From contig DAOUMS010000003.1 in NCBI GenBank assembly GCA_034409565.1, positions 62,001 to 126,000 on the forward strand: 64,000 bases of DNA, written 5' to 3'. Shown here in pieces: positions 50,161 through 60,451 of this stretch. The notes under the pieces are model-generated. The model was given only the letters and a program-made list of their open reading frames with translations, had not been told where the DNA came from and did not search any database. The DNA comes from E44-bin89 sp034409565. GTDB lineage: Bacteria; Chloroflexota; Dehalococcoidia; Dehalococcoidales; RBG-16-60-22. How positions within the stretch are numbered: position 1 is the first letter of the stretch; every line of letters begins with the position of its first letter. Both the position numbers and the translations under genes were made by a program.

Positions 50161-50385
50161 ATGAGCAGATGGATGGCGGCTCTGCGGCTGGTTGGCGTGG
50201 GGTTTTTCATCGGTGGCTCAATTGTACTGGGCGTGGTGGCGGGTATCTGGCTGGACAGCCGTCTGGATACCAGCCCTGCTTTGGGAATAGTGGGACTGTT
50301 CCTTGGCATTGTCGTTGCTTTCTATGGAGTATACCGGATGCTTATACCGCTGCTGAAAAACAGGCAAAACGGAGAGGGTGGTTGA
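50161..50385 (+). CDS. atpI: AtpI/AtpZ-like ATP synthase assembly protein
   Basis: This is a 74-aa protein with two membrane helices (about residues 7-28 and 40-62) separated by G-I-W-L-D-S-R-L-D-T-S-P, the AtpI/AtpZ pattern. Members assist assembly of the c-ring and often carry Mg2+ or Ca2+. ATG 50161 follows GAGG at 5 bases. It overlaps atpB by one base (TGATG) and is the first gene of the operon. Confidence 0.85.
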   Translation: MSRWMAALRLVGVGFFIGGSIVLGVVAGIWLDSRLDTSPALGIVGLFLGIVVAFYGVYRMLIPLLKNRQNGEGG

Positions 50386-51344
50386 TGGCCGGACGCCGTA
50401 TTCTGGGGATGCCGCGGCTTCTTCTCGTTGGGCTGCTGTGCCTCTTCGTCCTGATGTTTGTGGTTGGCTTCCTGGTCGGGCCGCTGGGCAGAAACGTGTT
50501 TGGCGACCTGGGACTGCCGGCGTGGCTCAGCCTGCCGCATCCGGAATTTCACCTTCCGGCAGCAACAGTGTTCCACATCTTTGGCTTTCCGGTGGCCAAC
50601 AGCATTATCGGTGCCTGGATTACAATGCTGGTTCTTGTCTGCCTGTCATACGTCATCACGCGCCGCATGAAGATTGTACCCGGCCGGCTGCAAAGCGCCT
50701 TTGAATCACTGCTCGGCTGGCTCTATGACCTCTGCCGCCGGGTGGCCGGAGAGGAAAACGGGCGGCGGTTCTTCCCGGTGGTGGCCACCATTTTCCTGTT
50801 CGTCGCTTTCAATGCCTGGTTGAGCCTGATTCCGGGCTTCGGCTCGATACTGGTAGCCGGTGCTGAAGGTGAACCAGTGCACCTGCTGCGTGGCGCCAAT
50901 ACCGATATCAACATGCCCCTGGCGCTGGCGCTAATCTCATTTATCTTTGTGGAGTATTTCGGTTTGAAGTCGCTGGGGCTGCGCTATCTGGGCAAATTTC
51001 TCAACGTGGGTCAATTCTGGCAGAGCCTGGGGCATATCATAAAGGGCCGGCTGCGGGCCGGACTGGGTGGACTGTTTACCGGCTTTATCCACATCTTTGT
51101 CGGCCTTCTGGAAGCACTGAGTGAAATGGTGCGCATTGTCAGTTTCACCTTCCGTCTTTTTGGCAATATGACCGCCGGCGAAATACTGCTGCTCATCGCG
51201 GCCTTTTTAATACCGTGGGTGTTTGCCCTGCCGTTCTATGGTCTTGAGCTGCTCGTTGGTTTTGTGCAGGCGCTCATCTTTGGTGGGCTGACCCTGGTCT
51301 TTCTGACCCTGGCGGTGGCCCACCATGGGGAAGAGTCGGCCTGA
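50385..51344 (+). CDS. atpB: ATP synthase F0 subunit a
   Basis: This is the membrane stator subunit that forms the proton half-channels. The 319-aa protein has an N-terminal membrane segment and the conserved essential Arg in FRLFGNMTAGE near residue 257. N-T-D-I-N-M-P-L-A-L-A is a typical family motif. ATG 50385 overlaps the atpI stop. Confidence 0.95.
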   Translation: MAGRRILGMPRLLLVGLLCLFVLMFVVGFLVGPLGRNVFGDLGLPAWLSLPHPEFHLPAATVFHIFGFPVANSIIGAWITMLVLVCLSYVITRRMKIVPGRLQSAFESLLGWLYDLCRRVAGEENGRRFFPVVATIFLFVAFNAWLSLIPGFGSILVAGAEGEPVHLLRGANTDINMPLALALISFIFVEYFGLKSLGLRYLGKFLNVGQFWQSLGHIIKGRLRAGLGGLFTGFIHIFVGLLEALSEMVRIVSFTFRLFGNMTAGEILLLIAAFLIPWVFALPFYGLELLVGFVQALIFGGLTLVFLTLAVAHHGEESA

Positions 51345-51389
51345 TATAAAATAAATATGCCTTGGGCAAATTGCTGAAGGAGGTTAAAT

Positions 51390-51620
51390 ATGGATCCAGT
51401 AACGATGAAGATGTTGGCCGTGGGTCTGACGGCCGGGCTGGGGTTACTGGGGCCGGCACTGGGCATCGGGCTCATTGGTTACTCGGCACTCCAGGGAATA
51501 GCCCGTAACCCCGAGGCCAGCGGCCCGATAATGACCAATATGATTCTGGTGGCTGCTTTCTGCGAGGCAATCGGCATTTACGCGTTGATTGTCGCCATTA
51601 TCCTGGCATTGATTGTGTAG
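51390..51620 (+). CDS. atpE: ATP synthase F0 subunit c
   Basis: This is a 76-aa hairpin proteolipid that forms the rotor ring. The glycine-rich first helix, the loop Q-G-I-A-R-N-P-E-A and the ion-carrying Glu59 in A-A-F-C-E-A-I-G-I-Y are all present. The residue after Glu is Ala rather than the Ser/Thr of Na+ rings, so proton coupling is more likely. The stop codon overlaps the ribosome-binding site of the next small ORF. Confidence 0.95.
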   Translation: MDPVTMKMLAVGLTAGLGLLGPALGIGLIGYSALQGIARNPEASGPIMTNMILVAAFCEAIGIYALIVAIILALIV

Positions 51621-51629
51621 GAGGCCGAT

Positions 51630-51737
51630 ATGGGACAGGATGGCATACCAATTTCAATAGGTATTATCATTGCCGCCGCCATACTGGGCGCGTGCTTCGT
51701 CCTGGGCATGGTGCTGATGGCTATCCTTTTCGCCTGA
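51630..51737 (+). CDS. 35-aa single-span membrane peptide ORF between atpE and atpF
   Basis: The 35-codon frame starts at ATG 51630, 5 bases after a perfect AGGAGG (51619-51624) that overlaps the atpE stop, and ends TGA 51737. After a short polar start (M-G-Q-D-G), residues 8-35 are one hydrophobic helix with a G-x-x-x-C/G face and a late Met-rich stretch. I recognise no family. Its position and strong ribosome-binding site suggest a real small subunit or assembly factor of F0. Confidence 0.62.
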   Translation: MGQDGIPISIGIIIAAAILGACFVLGMVLMAILFA

Positions 51738-51787
51738 CCGGTGCCGGACATACCGTATAGGACGGGAAAGGTAATGAGGAGGTAACT

Positions 51788-52297
51788 ATGGAGGGACTTG
51801 CCGGACTCGGCATAAATATGCCGACCTTGCTGGCGCAGATTGTGAACGTGGTCATTCTGCTGGTGGTCCTCTACTTTGTTGCCTACAAACCGGTGATGAG
51901 GATGCTGGACGAACGTTCCAAAAGAATCAAGGACAGCATGGCACAGGCCGATGACATTAAAGAGCAGGCCGCCCGGACCGAGCAAGAGGTAAAGAAGCAA
52001 CTGGAGGCGGCCAGCAAGGAAGGGCAGAAACGCATTGCCCAGGCGGTGCAGGCCGGCGAGGAAATCAGGGAGAAATCGAAGCAGGGCGCCAGGCAGGAAG
52101 CCGAGGCGCTTATTACTCGAGCGCGCAGCGGTATCCAGCGGGAGCGCGACGAGGCCATCGGCGAGCTGCGGAAAGAAGTGGCTGACCTGACCATCGCGGC
52201 GGCGGAGAAGGTCATTGACCGTTCGCTGGACAAGAAGGCGCATCGCGAGCTCATTGACAAAGTCCTGAAAGAGAGCGATGCCCTGAAGAAAAAGTAA
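51788..52297 (+). CDS. atpF: ATP synthase F0 subunit b
   Basis: This is the 169-aa peripheral-stalk subunit, with an N-terminal membrane helix (about residues 12-32) and a long charged coiled coil rich in Glu, Lys, Arg and Ala ending near the conserved A-A-E-K-V-I-D-R-S-L. ATG 51788 follows GAGGAGG. The single b gene implies a homodimeric stalk. Confidence 0.94.
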   Translation: MEGLAGLGINMPTLLAQIVNVVILLVVLYFVAYKPVMRMLDERSKRIKDSMAQADDIKEQAARTEQEVKKQLEAASKEGQKRIAQAVQAGEEIREKSKQGARQEAEALITRARSGIQRERDEAIGELRKEVADLTIAAAEKVIDRSLDKKAHRELIDKVLKESDALKKK

Positions 52298-52317
52298 ACG
52301 ATTTTCGAGGCATAAAC

Positions 52318-52857
52318 TTGGCGAGAAGAGCGTATTCAAGGCGATATGCGCAGGCGGTGTTTGAAATCGCCCTGGAAGCAGGCGAGTTGGAACGCTGGCA
52401 GTCTGACCTGGAAAAGATTGTCCAGGTGGTGAGTGATGTGGACTTCAAGGCGTTTCTGGAGAACCCTAAAATTCACCTTGATGAAAAAGAGAAACTGCTC
52501 TCCGGGCAGGTGAAAGGGGTAAATCCACTGGCTTTGAACCTGGTACTGTTGCTGGTCAACCGGAGCAGGCTTGACATAATTGGTGAAATCGCCGATGAGT
52601 ACCAGCGGTTGTGGAACCGCCACCGCGGCATTGAACTGGCTGAGGTGACCACGGCGGTGCCGCTGGACAAAGAGGATGAGCAAAAGCTGGCCAGGCATCT
52701 CGGCCGCATTGTGGGCAAAAAGGTTGAAATCAAGGCGGATATAAACCCCGGTGTAATCGGCGGCTTTATCGCCCGGATAGGTGACCGCTTACTGGATGGC
52801 AGCACCCGGAGCCAGCTGGCCGCCTTGAAAAAGGCACTGGTCGGTGTTGAGAGGTGA
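52318..52857 (+). CDS. atpH: ATP synthase F1 subunit delta
   Basis: This is the 179-aa stalk-to-head connector. The N-terminus A-R-R-A-Y-S-R-R-Y-A-Q-A-V-F-E-I-A and the C-terminal V-I-G-G-F-I-A-R-I-G-D-R-L-L-D-G-S match the family. Start codon TTG 52318 is 7 bases after GAGG. Confidence 0.93.
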   Translation: MARRAYSRRYAQAVFEIALEAGELERWQSDLEKIVQVVSDVDFKAFLENPKIHLDEKEKLLSGQVKGVNPLALNLVLLLVNRSRLDIIGEIADEYQRLWNRHRGIELAEVTTAVPLDKEDEQKLARHLGRIVGKKVEIKADINPGVIGGFIARIGDRLLDGSTRSQLAALKKALVGVER

Positions 52858-52895
52858 CCGGCTGATACTTAATTTAAAAGACTGAGGAGGTTTAA

Positions 52896-53351
52896 ATGAA
52901 AAAAATCGAGTTACTGAAGCGGTGTCCCATGTTTCGTGACCTGGATGAGGAGCAACTGGAACTCATTGCCAGTATGGCCACCAGCGAGGTCTATGAAGTC
53001 GGAGAGAGCCTGGGCAAACAGGGAAGAACTCAGGAGAAGGTATTCATCATTGAGGATGGTCTGGTTGGCATATACCTGGAGCTGGGACCAATGATGCACC
53101 GCCAGATTCAAGCGGCGTCGAACTTTGAGCTGGTGTGCTGGTCGGCAATGCTGGCTCCCTATCGTATGTACAGCACGGTGACGGCTATCGAGACCACGAA
53201 GGTACTGGCCTTCAAGGGCCTGGAACTGGCGCAGCTGTGCCAGACTAAGCCACCGATTGGCTGCAAGATAAACCGGAGCGTGGCTCAGACCATAGCCACC
53301 AGGCTCAATAGTGCCTATACGCAGTTGATGGGCGTGGCGGCTCAGGATTAG
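52896..53351 (+). CDS. Cyclic nucleotide-binding-domain protein inside the ATP synthase operon
   Basis: This is a 151-aa cNMP-binding beta-barrel (CAP_ED) fold without a DNA-binding domain. C-P-M-F-R-D-L-D-E-E-Q-L, F-I-I-E-D-G-L-V and the C-terminal helices are typical. The phosphate-binding R-x-A motif of true cAMP binders is not clear, so ligand binding is uncertain. ATG 52896 follows GAGGAGG. It is flanked by atpH and acs on the same strand. Confidence 0.78.
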   Translation: MKKIELLKRCPMFRDLDEEQLELIASMATSEVYEVGESLGKQGRTQEKVFIIEDGLVGIYLELGPMMHRQIQAASNFELVCWSAMLAPYRMYSTVTAIETTKVLAFKGLELAQLCQTKPPIGCKINRSVAQTIATRLNSAYTQLMGVAAQD

Positions 53352-53461
53352 TGCCACACTGGATATTCTGCAGCCGGCAGGCAGTGTAGGCTCAAAATGG
53401 CCAGGAAGAGCGAACGAAACGCAATGTGTTGTAACCGGATAAGAATGAGACGGAGGATTTA

Positions 53462-55429
53462 ATGAGCGAGGTTAAAGGGATTACATCAATGATGGGGGAG
53501 AAGAGAAGTTTCAACCCCCCGAAAGAATTCACCGAATCGGCGTATATTAAGAGTATGGCTGAGTATAAGAAGCTCTACCAGAGGTCGATTGAAGACCCTG
53601 ACGGGTTCTGGGGGGAAATGGCGGAGCAGCTGGACTGGTTCACGAAGTGGGACAAGGTTCTGGTTGAGGACTTTGAGGAGGGGAAACATGAATGGTTCGT
53701 GGGGGGCAAGCTGAATATCAGCTATAACTGCCTTGACCGTCACCTCAAGACGTGGCGCCGGAACAAGGCGGCTCTCATCTGGGAAGGTGACATCGGCGAT
53801 ACCAAGGTAATGACCTACCAGCAGCTCCACCGCGAGGTCTGTAAATTCGCCAACGTATTGAAGAAGATGGGTGTGAAGAAGGGCGACCGCGTCTCGATAT
53901 ACCTGCCCATGATACTCGAGTTGCCCATTGCCATGCTGGCCTGTGCCCGTATTGGCGCTATTCACAGTGTTGTCTTTGGCGGGTTCAGCGCAGAGGCACT
54001 GCGCGACCGGATACTGGACTGCAACTCGGGAACGCTTATCTGCTGCGATGGTTACTATCGCGGCGGGCGCGTTATCCGCAGCAAGGATAACGCCGACCAG
54101 GCGCTTGAGTCCTGTCCCGGTGTAAAAAATGTTATTGTGGTCAAGCGGGCGGACATCAGCGTGCCCATGAAAGAGAAACGTGACCATTACTGGCATGACC
54201 TTATGGGCGGCGTGGAGATAAAACCCGTCTGTGATGTTGCCAGATTGGATGCAGAAGACCCACTGTTTATCCTGTATACGAGCGGCAGCACTCGCAAGCC
54301 AAAGGGCGTCATGCATACCCAGGCGGGTTATCTGCTGCATGCTTATCAGTCGTTCAAATGGATATTTGATGTCAAGGAAGAGGACGTTTTCTGGTGCACG
54401 GCCGATATCGGCTGGGTGACCGGTCACACCTATATCGTCTACGGGCCCCTGTCCTATGGCGCCACGTGCGTCATGTTCGAGGGTATCCCCACCTATCCGC
54501 ACCCGGACCGGTTCTGGGATATCGTGGAGAAGTACCAGGTTGACATTTTTTATACCGCCCCCACGGCTATACGCGCCCTGATGCGTGAGGGTGAAGAGTG
54601 GCCCAACAAACATGACCTGAGCTCGCTGAGGCTTCTGGGCACCGTGGGTGAGCCGATTAACCCCGAGGCATGGATGTGGTACTACAATGTCATTGGCAAG
54701 GAAAGATGCCCCATTGTGGATACCTGGTGGCAGACGGAGACCGGAGGCATCCTCATCACCACCTTGCCGGGAGCCATGCCGGCCAAGCCCGGCTCCGCCG
54801 GCGTACCATTCTTCGGCGTCGAGCCGGCAATACTGCGGGAAGATGGCTCTGCCGTGGGCGTAAACGAAGGTGGTTATCTGGTGATAAAGCGGCCGTGGCC
54901 CGGTCTGATGCGCGGGGTATTCGGTGACCCGAAGCGGTTCAAGGAAACTTACTTTGTCCGCTTCCCGGGTGTTTACACCACCGGTGACGGGGCCAGGCTG
55001 GATGAAGACAGCTACTACTGGCTGGTGGGCCGTATCGACGATGTCATCAATGTCTCCGGTCACCGCATCGGTACCGCCGAGGTCGAAAGTGCGCTCGTTT
55101 CCCATGAGAAGGTGGCTGAAGCCGCGGTGGTCGGTATGCCCCACGAGGTGAAAGGACAGGGCATTTACGCCTACGTTACTTTGAAGGCTGGCCTGGAAGG
55201 CAGCGATGACCTCAAGAAAGAGCTCGTCGCTCACGTCCGCAAGGAAATCGGCCCCATCGCCACGCCGGATAAAATTCAGTTTGCCGAAGGTCTGCCCAAG
55301 ACCAGGAGCGGGAAAATAATGCGCCGCATCCTGGTCAAGATTGCGGCTGGAGATGTCAGCAATCTTGGAGATACCAGCACGCTGGCCGACCCTTCGGTGG
55401 TGGAGAGCCTCGTTGAGGGCAGACAGTAA
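53462..55429 (+). CDS. acs: Acetyl-CoA synthetase
   Basis: This AMP-forming enzyme makes acetyl-CoA from acetate, ATP and CoA. The 655-aa protein has an ACAS N-terminal domain (K-L-N-I-S-Y-N-C-L-D-R-H), the A3 loop Y-T-S-G-S-T-R-K-P-K-G-V-M-H, T-W-W-Q-T-E-T-G-G and the C-terminal PKTRSGKIMRR with the acetylation-sensitive Lys. The A3 loop has Arg where the family has Gly (Y-T-S-G-S-T-G-K-P-K-G). ATG 53462 follows GGAGG. It lies between atpH and atpA, which is unusual. Confidence 0.94.
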   Translation: MSEVKGITSMMGEKRSFNPPKEFTESAYIKSMAEYKKLYQRSIEDPDGFWGEMAEQLDWFTKWDKVLVEDFEEGKHEWFVGGKLNISYNCLDRHLKTWRRNKAALIWEGDIGDTKVMTYQQLHREVCKFANVLKKMGVKKGDRVSIYLPMILELPIAMLACARIGAIHSVVFGGFSAEALRDRILDCNSGTLICCDGYYRGGRVIRSKDNADQALESCPGVKNVIVVKRADISVPMKEKRDHYWHDLMGGVEIKPVCDVARLDAEDPLFILYTSGSTRKPKGVMHTQAGYLLHAYQSFKWIFDVKEEDVFWCTADIGWVTGHTYIVYGPLSYGATCVMFEGIPTYPHPDRFWDIVEKYQVDIFYTAPTAIRALMREGEEWPNKHDLSSLRLLGTVGEPINPEAWMWYYNVIGKERCPIVDTWWQTETGGILITTLPGAMPAKPGSAGVPFFGVEPAILREDGSAVGVNEGGYLVIKRPWPGLMRGVFGDPKRFKETYFVRFPGVYTTGDGARLDEDSYYWLVGRIDDVINVSGHRIGTAEVESALVSHEKVAEAAVVGMPHEVKGQGIYAYVTLKAGLEGSDDLKKELVAHVRKEIGPIATPDKIQFAEGLPKTRSGKIMRRILVKIAAGDVSNLGDTSTLADPSVVESLVEGRQ

Positions 55430-55490
55430 AATAAGTGAAGTAAATTAATTCAGAGCTGACGAAACCGCCAGCGGAAAGGAGGTAGCTCCG

Positions 55491-57032
<1,542 letters not shown>

Positions 57033-57035
57033 CGC

Positions 57036-57893
57036 TTGGCTAATATCCGTGCCATCAAGCGAAGAATACGGGGCGTGCAGAGCACGTCCAAAATAACCAG
57101 GGCCATGGAAATGATTGCTGCCTCCAAGATGAGACGGGCGCAGGAGCGTGGTCTGGCCGGCAGGCCTTACTCAGATAAAATCCAGCAGGTCATTGCCGAT
57201 CTGGCCGCCTTGACCGAGGCCGGCCGGGAACCGCATCCGCTCCTGCAGCGGCGGCCGGTAAATAAAATTGCTCTGGTCCACATCACGCCCGACCGCGGTC
57301 TGTGCGGTGGGCTGGTCAGCAGTCTCAACCGCACCATTGCCAGCTATATGCTGGAGCAGAAGGTGCCGGTTACCGTTATCGCTGTCGGCCGGAAGGGGCT
57401 TGATTTTATACGTCGCTGTGAAAAGGAAGTACTGGCTGAGTTTACCCTCCTCGGCGACCGCCCCAGCCTGATGGATACCCTGCCCATTTCACACATTTTG
57501 ATTGACGATTACAACCAAGGTGCTTTTGACCTGGTCTGCCTGGTCTACGCCCACTTTGTTTCCACGATGGTGCAGCGTCCCTGCGTGCAGCAGTTGCTTC
57601 CCGTGGCGCCGGCCAGTATTCCGGCGGTGCAGAATGTGGAATACATCTATGAACCCGGACCTGATGTGGTGCTGGGTAACCTTCTGCCCCGCTTCGTGGA
57701 GATGGAGGTTTACCATGCCATTCTGGAGTCTATCGCCAGCGAGCAGTCGGCGCGGATGGTGGCCATGAAGAGCGCCACCGATAATGCCAGTGAGCTGATT
57801 GATGACCTGACCCTGCTCTATAATAAAGCCCGCCAGGAGGCGATTACCACCGAACTTCTGGACATTGCCGGTGGTGTGGAAGCCCTGGCCTGA
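57036..57893 (+). CDS. atpG: ATP synthase F1 subunit gamma
   Basis: This is the 285-aa central rotor shaft. The N-terminal helix R-A-I-K-R-R-I-R-G-V-Q-S-T-S-K-I-T and the C-terminal helix N-A-S-E-L-I-D-D-L-T-L-L-Y-N-K-A-R-Q are diagnostic. Start codon TTG 57036, 3 bases after the atpA stop. Confidence 0.95.
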   Translation: MANIRAIKRRIRGVQSTSKITRAMEMIAASKMRRAQERGLAGRPYSDKIQQVIADLAALTEAGREPHPLLQRRPVNKIALVHITPDRGLCGGLVSSLNRTIASYMLEQKVPVTVIAVGRKGLDFIRRCEKEVLAEFTLLGDRPSLMDTLPISHILIDDYNQGAFDLVCLVYAHFVSTMVQRPCVQQLLPVAPASIPAVQNVEYIYEPGPDVVLGNLLPRFVEMEVYHAILESIASEQSARMVAMKSATDNASELIDDLTLLYNKARQEAITTELLDIAGGVEALA

Positions 57894-57907
57894 CCGAGGA
57901 GGTAATA

Positions 57908-59452
57908 ATGGCAAAAGGCAAAGTGACTCAGGTGATTGGGACGGTGGTTGATGTTGAATTTCCACCCGATAAATTGCCGTCACTTTTTAATGCGGTTGAA
58001 ATAAAAACCGATGGCAGCAGGCTGGTGCTTGAGGTCCAGGAGCACATGGGCAATAACTGGGTCAGGTGTCTGGCGCTCTCCCCCACGGATGGTCTGGAGC
58101 GTGGCGCCGAGGTGGTAGATACCGGGGCAGCGCTCAGGGTGCCGGTGGGCAAGGGTACGCTGGGGCGCCTGTTTGATGTCATGGGCGAGCCTCTGGACAA
58201 CCTTGGCACGGTGAAGGCGAAGGAGCAATGGCCAATCCACCGCCCATCACCATCGCTTGAGGAACAGTCCACCAGTACCGAGATGCTTGAAACCGGCCTC
58301 AAGGTGATTGACCTGATAACGCCTTTCACCAAGGGAGGTAAAATCGGCGCCTATGGCGGCGCCGGCGTGGGCAAGACGGTCATCATTATGGAGCTTATCC
58401 GCAACATCGCCACCGTGCACGGCGGCTTTTCCGTGTTCACCGGCATCGGCGAGCGGTCGCGCGAGGGCAACGACCTCTGGCACGAGATGAGGGAGTCGGG
58501 CGTCATCGACAAAACCGTGCTCGTCTTCGGGCAGATGAATGAGCCTCCGGGCGTTCGCCTGCGTATCGGCCTCACCGGGCTGACGATGGCGGAGTACTTC
58601 CGCGATGTTGAGAACCAGGACGTGCTACTCTTTATCGATAATATTTATCGCTATACTCTGGCGGGCATGGAGGTTTCAGCGCTGCTGGGGCGTATGCCCT
58701 CGGCGGTGGGCTACCAGCCGACTCTGGCCACGGAAATGGGTGAGCTGGAGGAGAGGATTACATCCACCAAGCACGGCTCAATCACTTCTTTCCAGGCGAT
58801 TTATGTTCCGGCGGATGACTATACCGACCCCGGAGTGGTGGCCACATTCGGTCACCTTGATGCCGTGATTGCGCTGGAGAGGTCCATTGCCGAGCAGGGG
58901 CTTTATCCGGCCGTTGACCCTCTAGTCTCGACCTCGCGCATCCTGACGCCGACTGTAGTCGGCGATGAGCACTATCAGGTCGCCCGCGAGGTACAGCGGG
59001 TGCTGCAGCGTTACAAGGACCTCCAGGACATCATCGCCATACTCGGTGTTGAGGAGCTCAGTGAGGAAGACAAGCTGACCGTGGGCCGGGCACGGCGCAT
59101 ACAGCGCTTTTTATCCCAGCCGATGTTTGTCACCGAGGTGTTCACCGGCCGGGAGGGCAAGTACGTGTCAATACAGGAAACAGTGCGCGGTTTCCGGGAG
59201 ATACTTGATGGCAAGTACGACGACCTGCCGGAGCAGGCATTTTACATGGTGGGTGGTATTGACGAGGTGGCCAAGCAGGCAAAAACGGTAAGCGTTAAAG
59301 GGGAAGAGGCGGAGGAAAAGGCAGCGCCAGCGGAGAAAAAAGACGAGGCACTGAAGGAAGCGGGAGAGGAAGAAGGCAAGGAAGAAGAGACGGAACCGGC
59401 CGAAGAAGATAAGGCGAAAGCTGAGGAAGAAACCAAAAAGGCAGGGCAGTAG
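57908..59452 (+). CDS. atpD: ATP synthase F1 subunit beta, with acidic C-terminal tail
   Basis: This is the catalytic subunit, 514 aa. Walker A GGAGVGKTV near residue 150, catalytic GERSREG and D-N-I-Y-R-Y-T are normal. The conserved domain ends about residue 462 and is followed by some 50 residues of almost only Glu, Lys, Ala and Asp, which typical beta subunits lack. ATG 57908 follows GAGGAGG. Confidence 0.95.
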   Translation: MAKGKVTQVIGTVVDVEFPPDKLPSLFNAVEIKTDGSRLVLEVQEHMGNNWVRCLALSPTDGLERGAEVVDTGAALRVPVGKGTLGRLFDVMGEPLDNLGTVKAKEQWPIHRPSPSLEEQSTSTEMLETGLKVIDLITPFTKGGKIGAYGGAGVGKTVIIMELIRNIATVHGGFSVFTGIGERSREGNDLWHEMRESGVIDKTVLVFGQMNEPPGVRLRIGLTGLTMAEYFRDVENQDVLLFIDNIYRYTLAGMEVSALLGRMPSAVGYQPTLATEMGELEERITSTKHGSITSFQAIYVPADDYTDPGVVATFGHLDAVIALERSIAEQGLYPAVDPLVSTSRILTPTVVGDEHYQVAREVQRVLQRYKDLQDIIAILGVEELSEEDKLTVGRARRIQRFLSQPMFVTEVFTGREGKYVSIQETVRGFREILDGKYDDLPEQAFYMVGGIDEVAKQAKTVSVKGEEAEEKAAPAEKKDEALKEAGEEEGKEEETEPAEEDKAKAEEETKKAGQ

Positions 59453-59455
59453 CGG

Positions 59456-59878
59456 ATGGCGGGCATCAGGCTTGATATTGTCACTGCAGAGCGAATGGTC
59501 TACTCCGAGGAAGTGGACATGGTGGTTGCTCCTGGTTTTGAAGGTCAGCTCGGGATATTACCCCACCATACCCCTTTAATGACCACGTTGCTGCCCGGCG
59601 AGCTGCGGATAAAAAAAGGCGCGGAAGAAGTCTCGCTGGCGATATCCGGCGGCTTCCTGGAAGTACGCCCCGACCGTGTGGTGGTCCTGGCTGATGCTGC
59701 GGAGCGAGCCGAGGAAATTGATGTGGAGAGGGCGGAGGCAGCCCGAAAACGCGCCCGGGAAAGACTTACGCGGCAGCGTGAACTTGGCTCTGACGGTGTC
59801 CGGGCGGAAGCATCGCTCCGTCGTTCACTGGCACGGCTAAGGGTAGCAGAGACGGCACGGCGGAAAAGAAAGCGTTAG
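59456..59878 (+). CDS. atpC: ATP synthase F1 subunit epsilon
   Basis: This is a 140-aa subunit with an N-terminal beta barrel (A-P-G-F-E-G-Q-L-G-I-L-P-H-H-T-P, I-S-G-G-F-L-E-V) and a C-terminal helical hairpin rich in Arg and Ala. It regulates coupling and inhibits hydrolysis. Start ATG 59456; last gene of the operon, convergent with rimM. Confidence 0.95.
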   Translation: MAGIRLDIVTAERMVYSEEVDMVVAPGFEGQLGILPHHTPLMTTLLPGELRIKKGAEEVSLAISGGFLEVRPDRVVVLADAAERAEEIDVERAEAARKRARERLTRQRELGSDGVRAEASLRRSLARLRVAETARRKRKR

Positions 59879-59885
59879 CCGAAAG

Positions 59886-60451
59886 CTAATCAGTCTTTTT
59901 CCGGTTCAGTTCCAGAAGCCCCGTGATGGGCTCAATCTCCATAAAACCACGTTCTAAGTCCACTGACCGGACCACATCAGCAATGGCGGGAATAAGAAAT
60001 TCACCTTTCGTGCCCTGTACTACGTAGTATCGTTGCTCTCGCCGGTCAGGATTTCCTTAATCTTGCCCAGAAGCTCACCGCCGGTGGTCCTTACCTCCAG
60101 CCCGATGAGCTGAAAATAATAGTACTGGTCTTCCGGCAGAGGCTGCGCCTGACTTCGCGGTATCTCTATGGACTTGCCCTTTAGCCGCCGGGCATCTTCA
60201 GCGCGGTCGATGGTGCTGAACTTCAGTATGACACGGCCACGCTGCCATGACGCATCAGCGATGGTCACGGGCTGGCCGTCAATAAATACCTTTTCGCCGG
60301 GAGAAAATCGCTGCGGGAAAATAGTTTCTATCTGGACCTTTACTTTACCTTTGAACCCCCACGGCGCCGTAATACGCCCAACGGTAATGAAGTCCAGAGC
60401 GAACGATTCTGTTTCTGACTCTTTATTTCCAGATGGGGTCAGTTCAGACAA
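59886..60451 (-). pseudogene. rimM: 16S rRNA processing protein RimM, frameshifted
   Basis: RimM binds ribosomal protein S19 and assists 30S maturation. The first 143 codons (start TTG 60451) give the barrel domain (V-G-R-I-T-A-P-W-G-F-K-G-K-V) and the start of the PRC domain, then stop at TAG 60020-60022. In another frame the sequence continues as Y-Y-V-V-Q-G-T-K-G-E-F-L-I-P-A-I and V-D-L-E-R-G-F-M-E-I, exactly the missing PRC part, to TAG 59886. A single indel near 60025-60035, real or a sequencing error, explains it. No slippery site is seen. Confidence 0.85.

Noticed and set aside
53486..55234. 582-codon open frame antisense to acs
   Set aside because: It is a shadow of the GC-rich acs frame; the forward frame has all acetyl-CoA synthetase motifs, and the antisense product matches no family.
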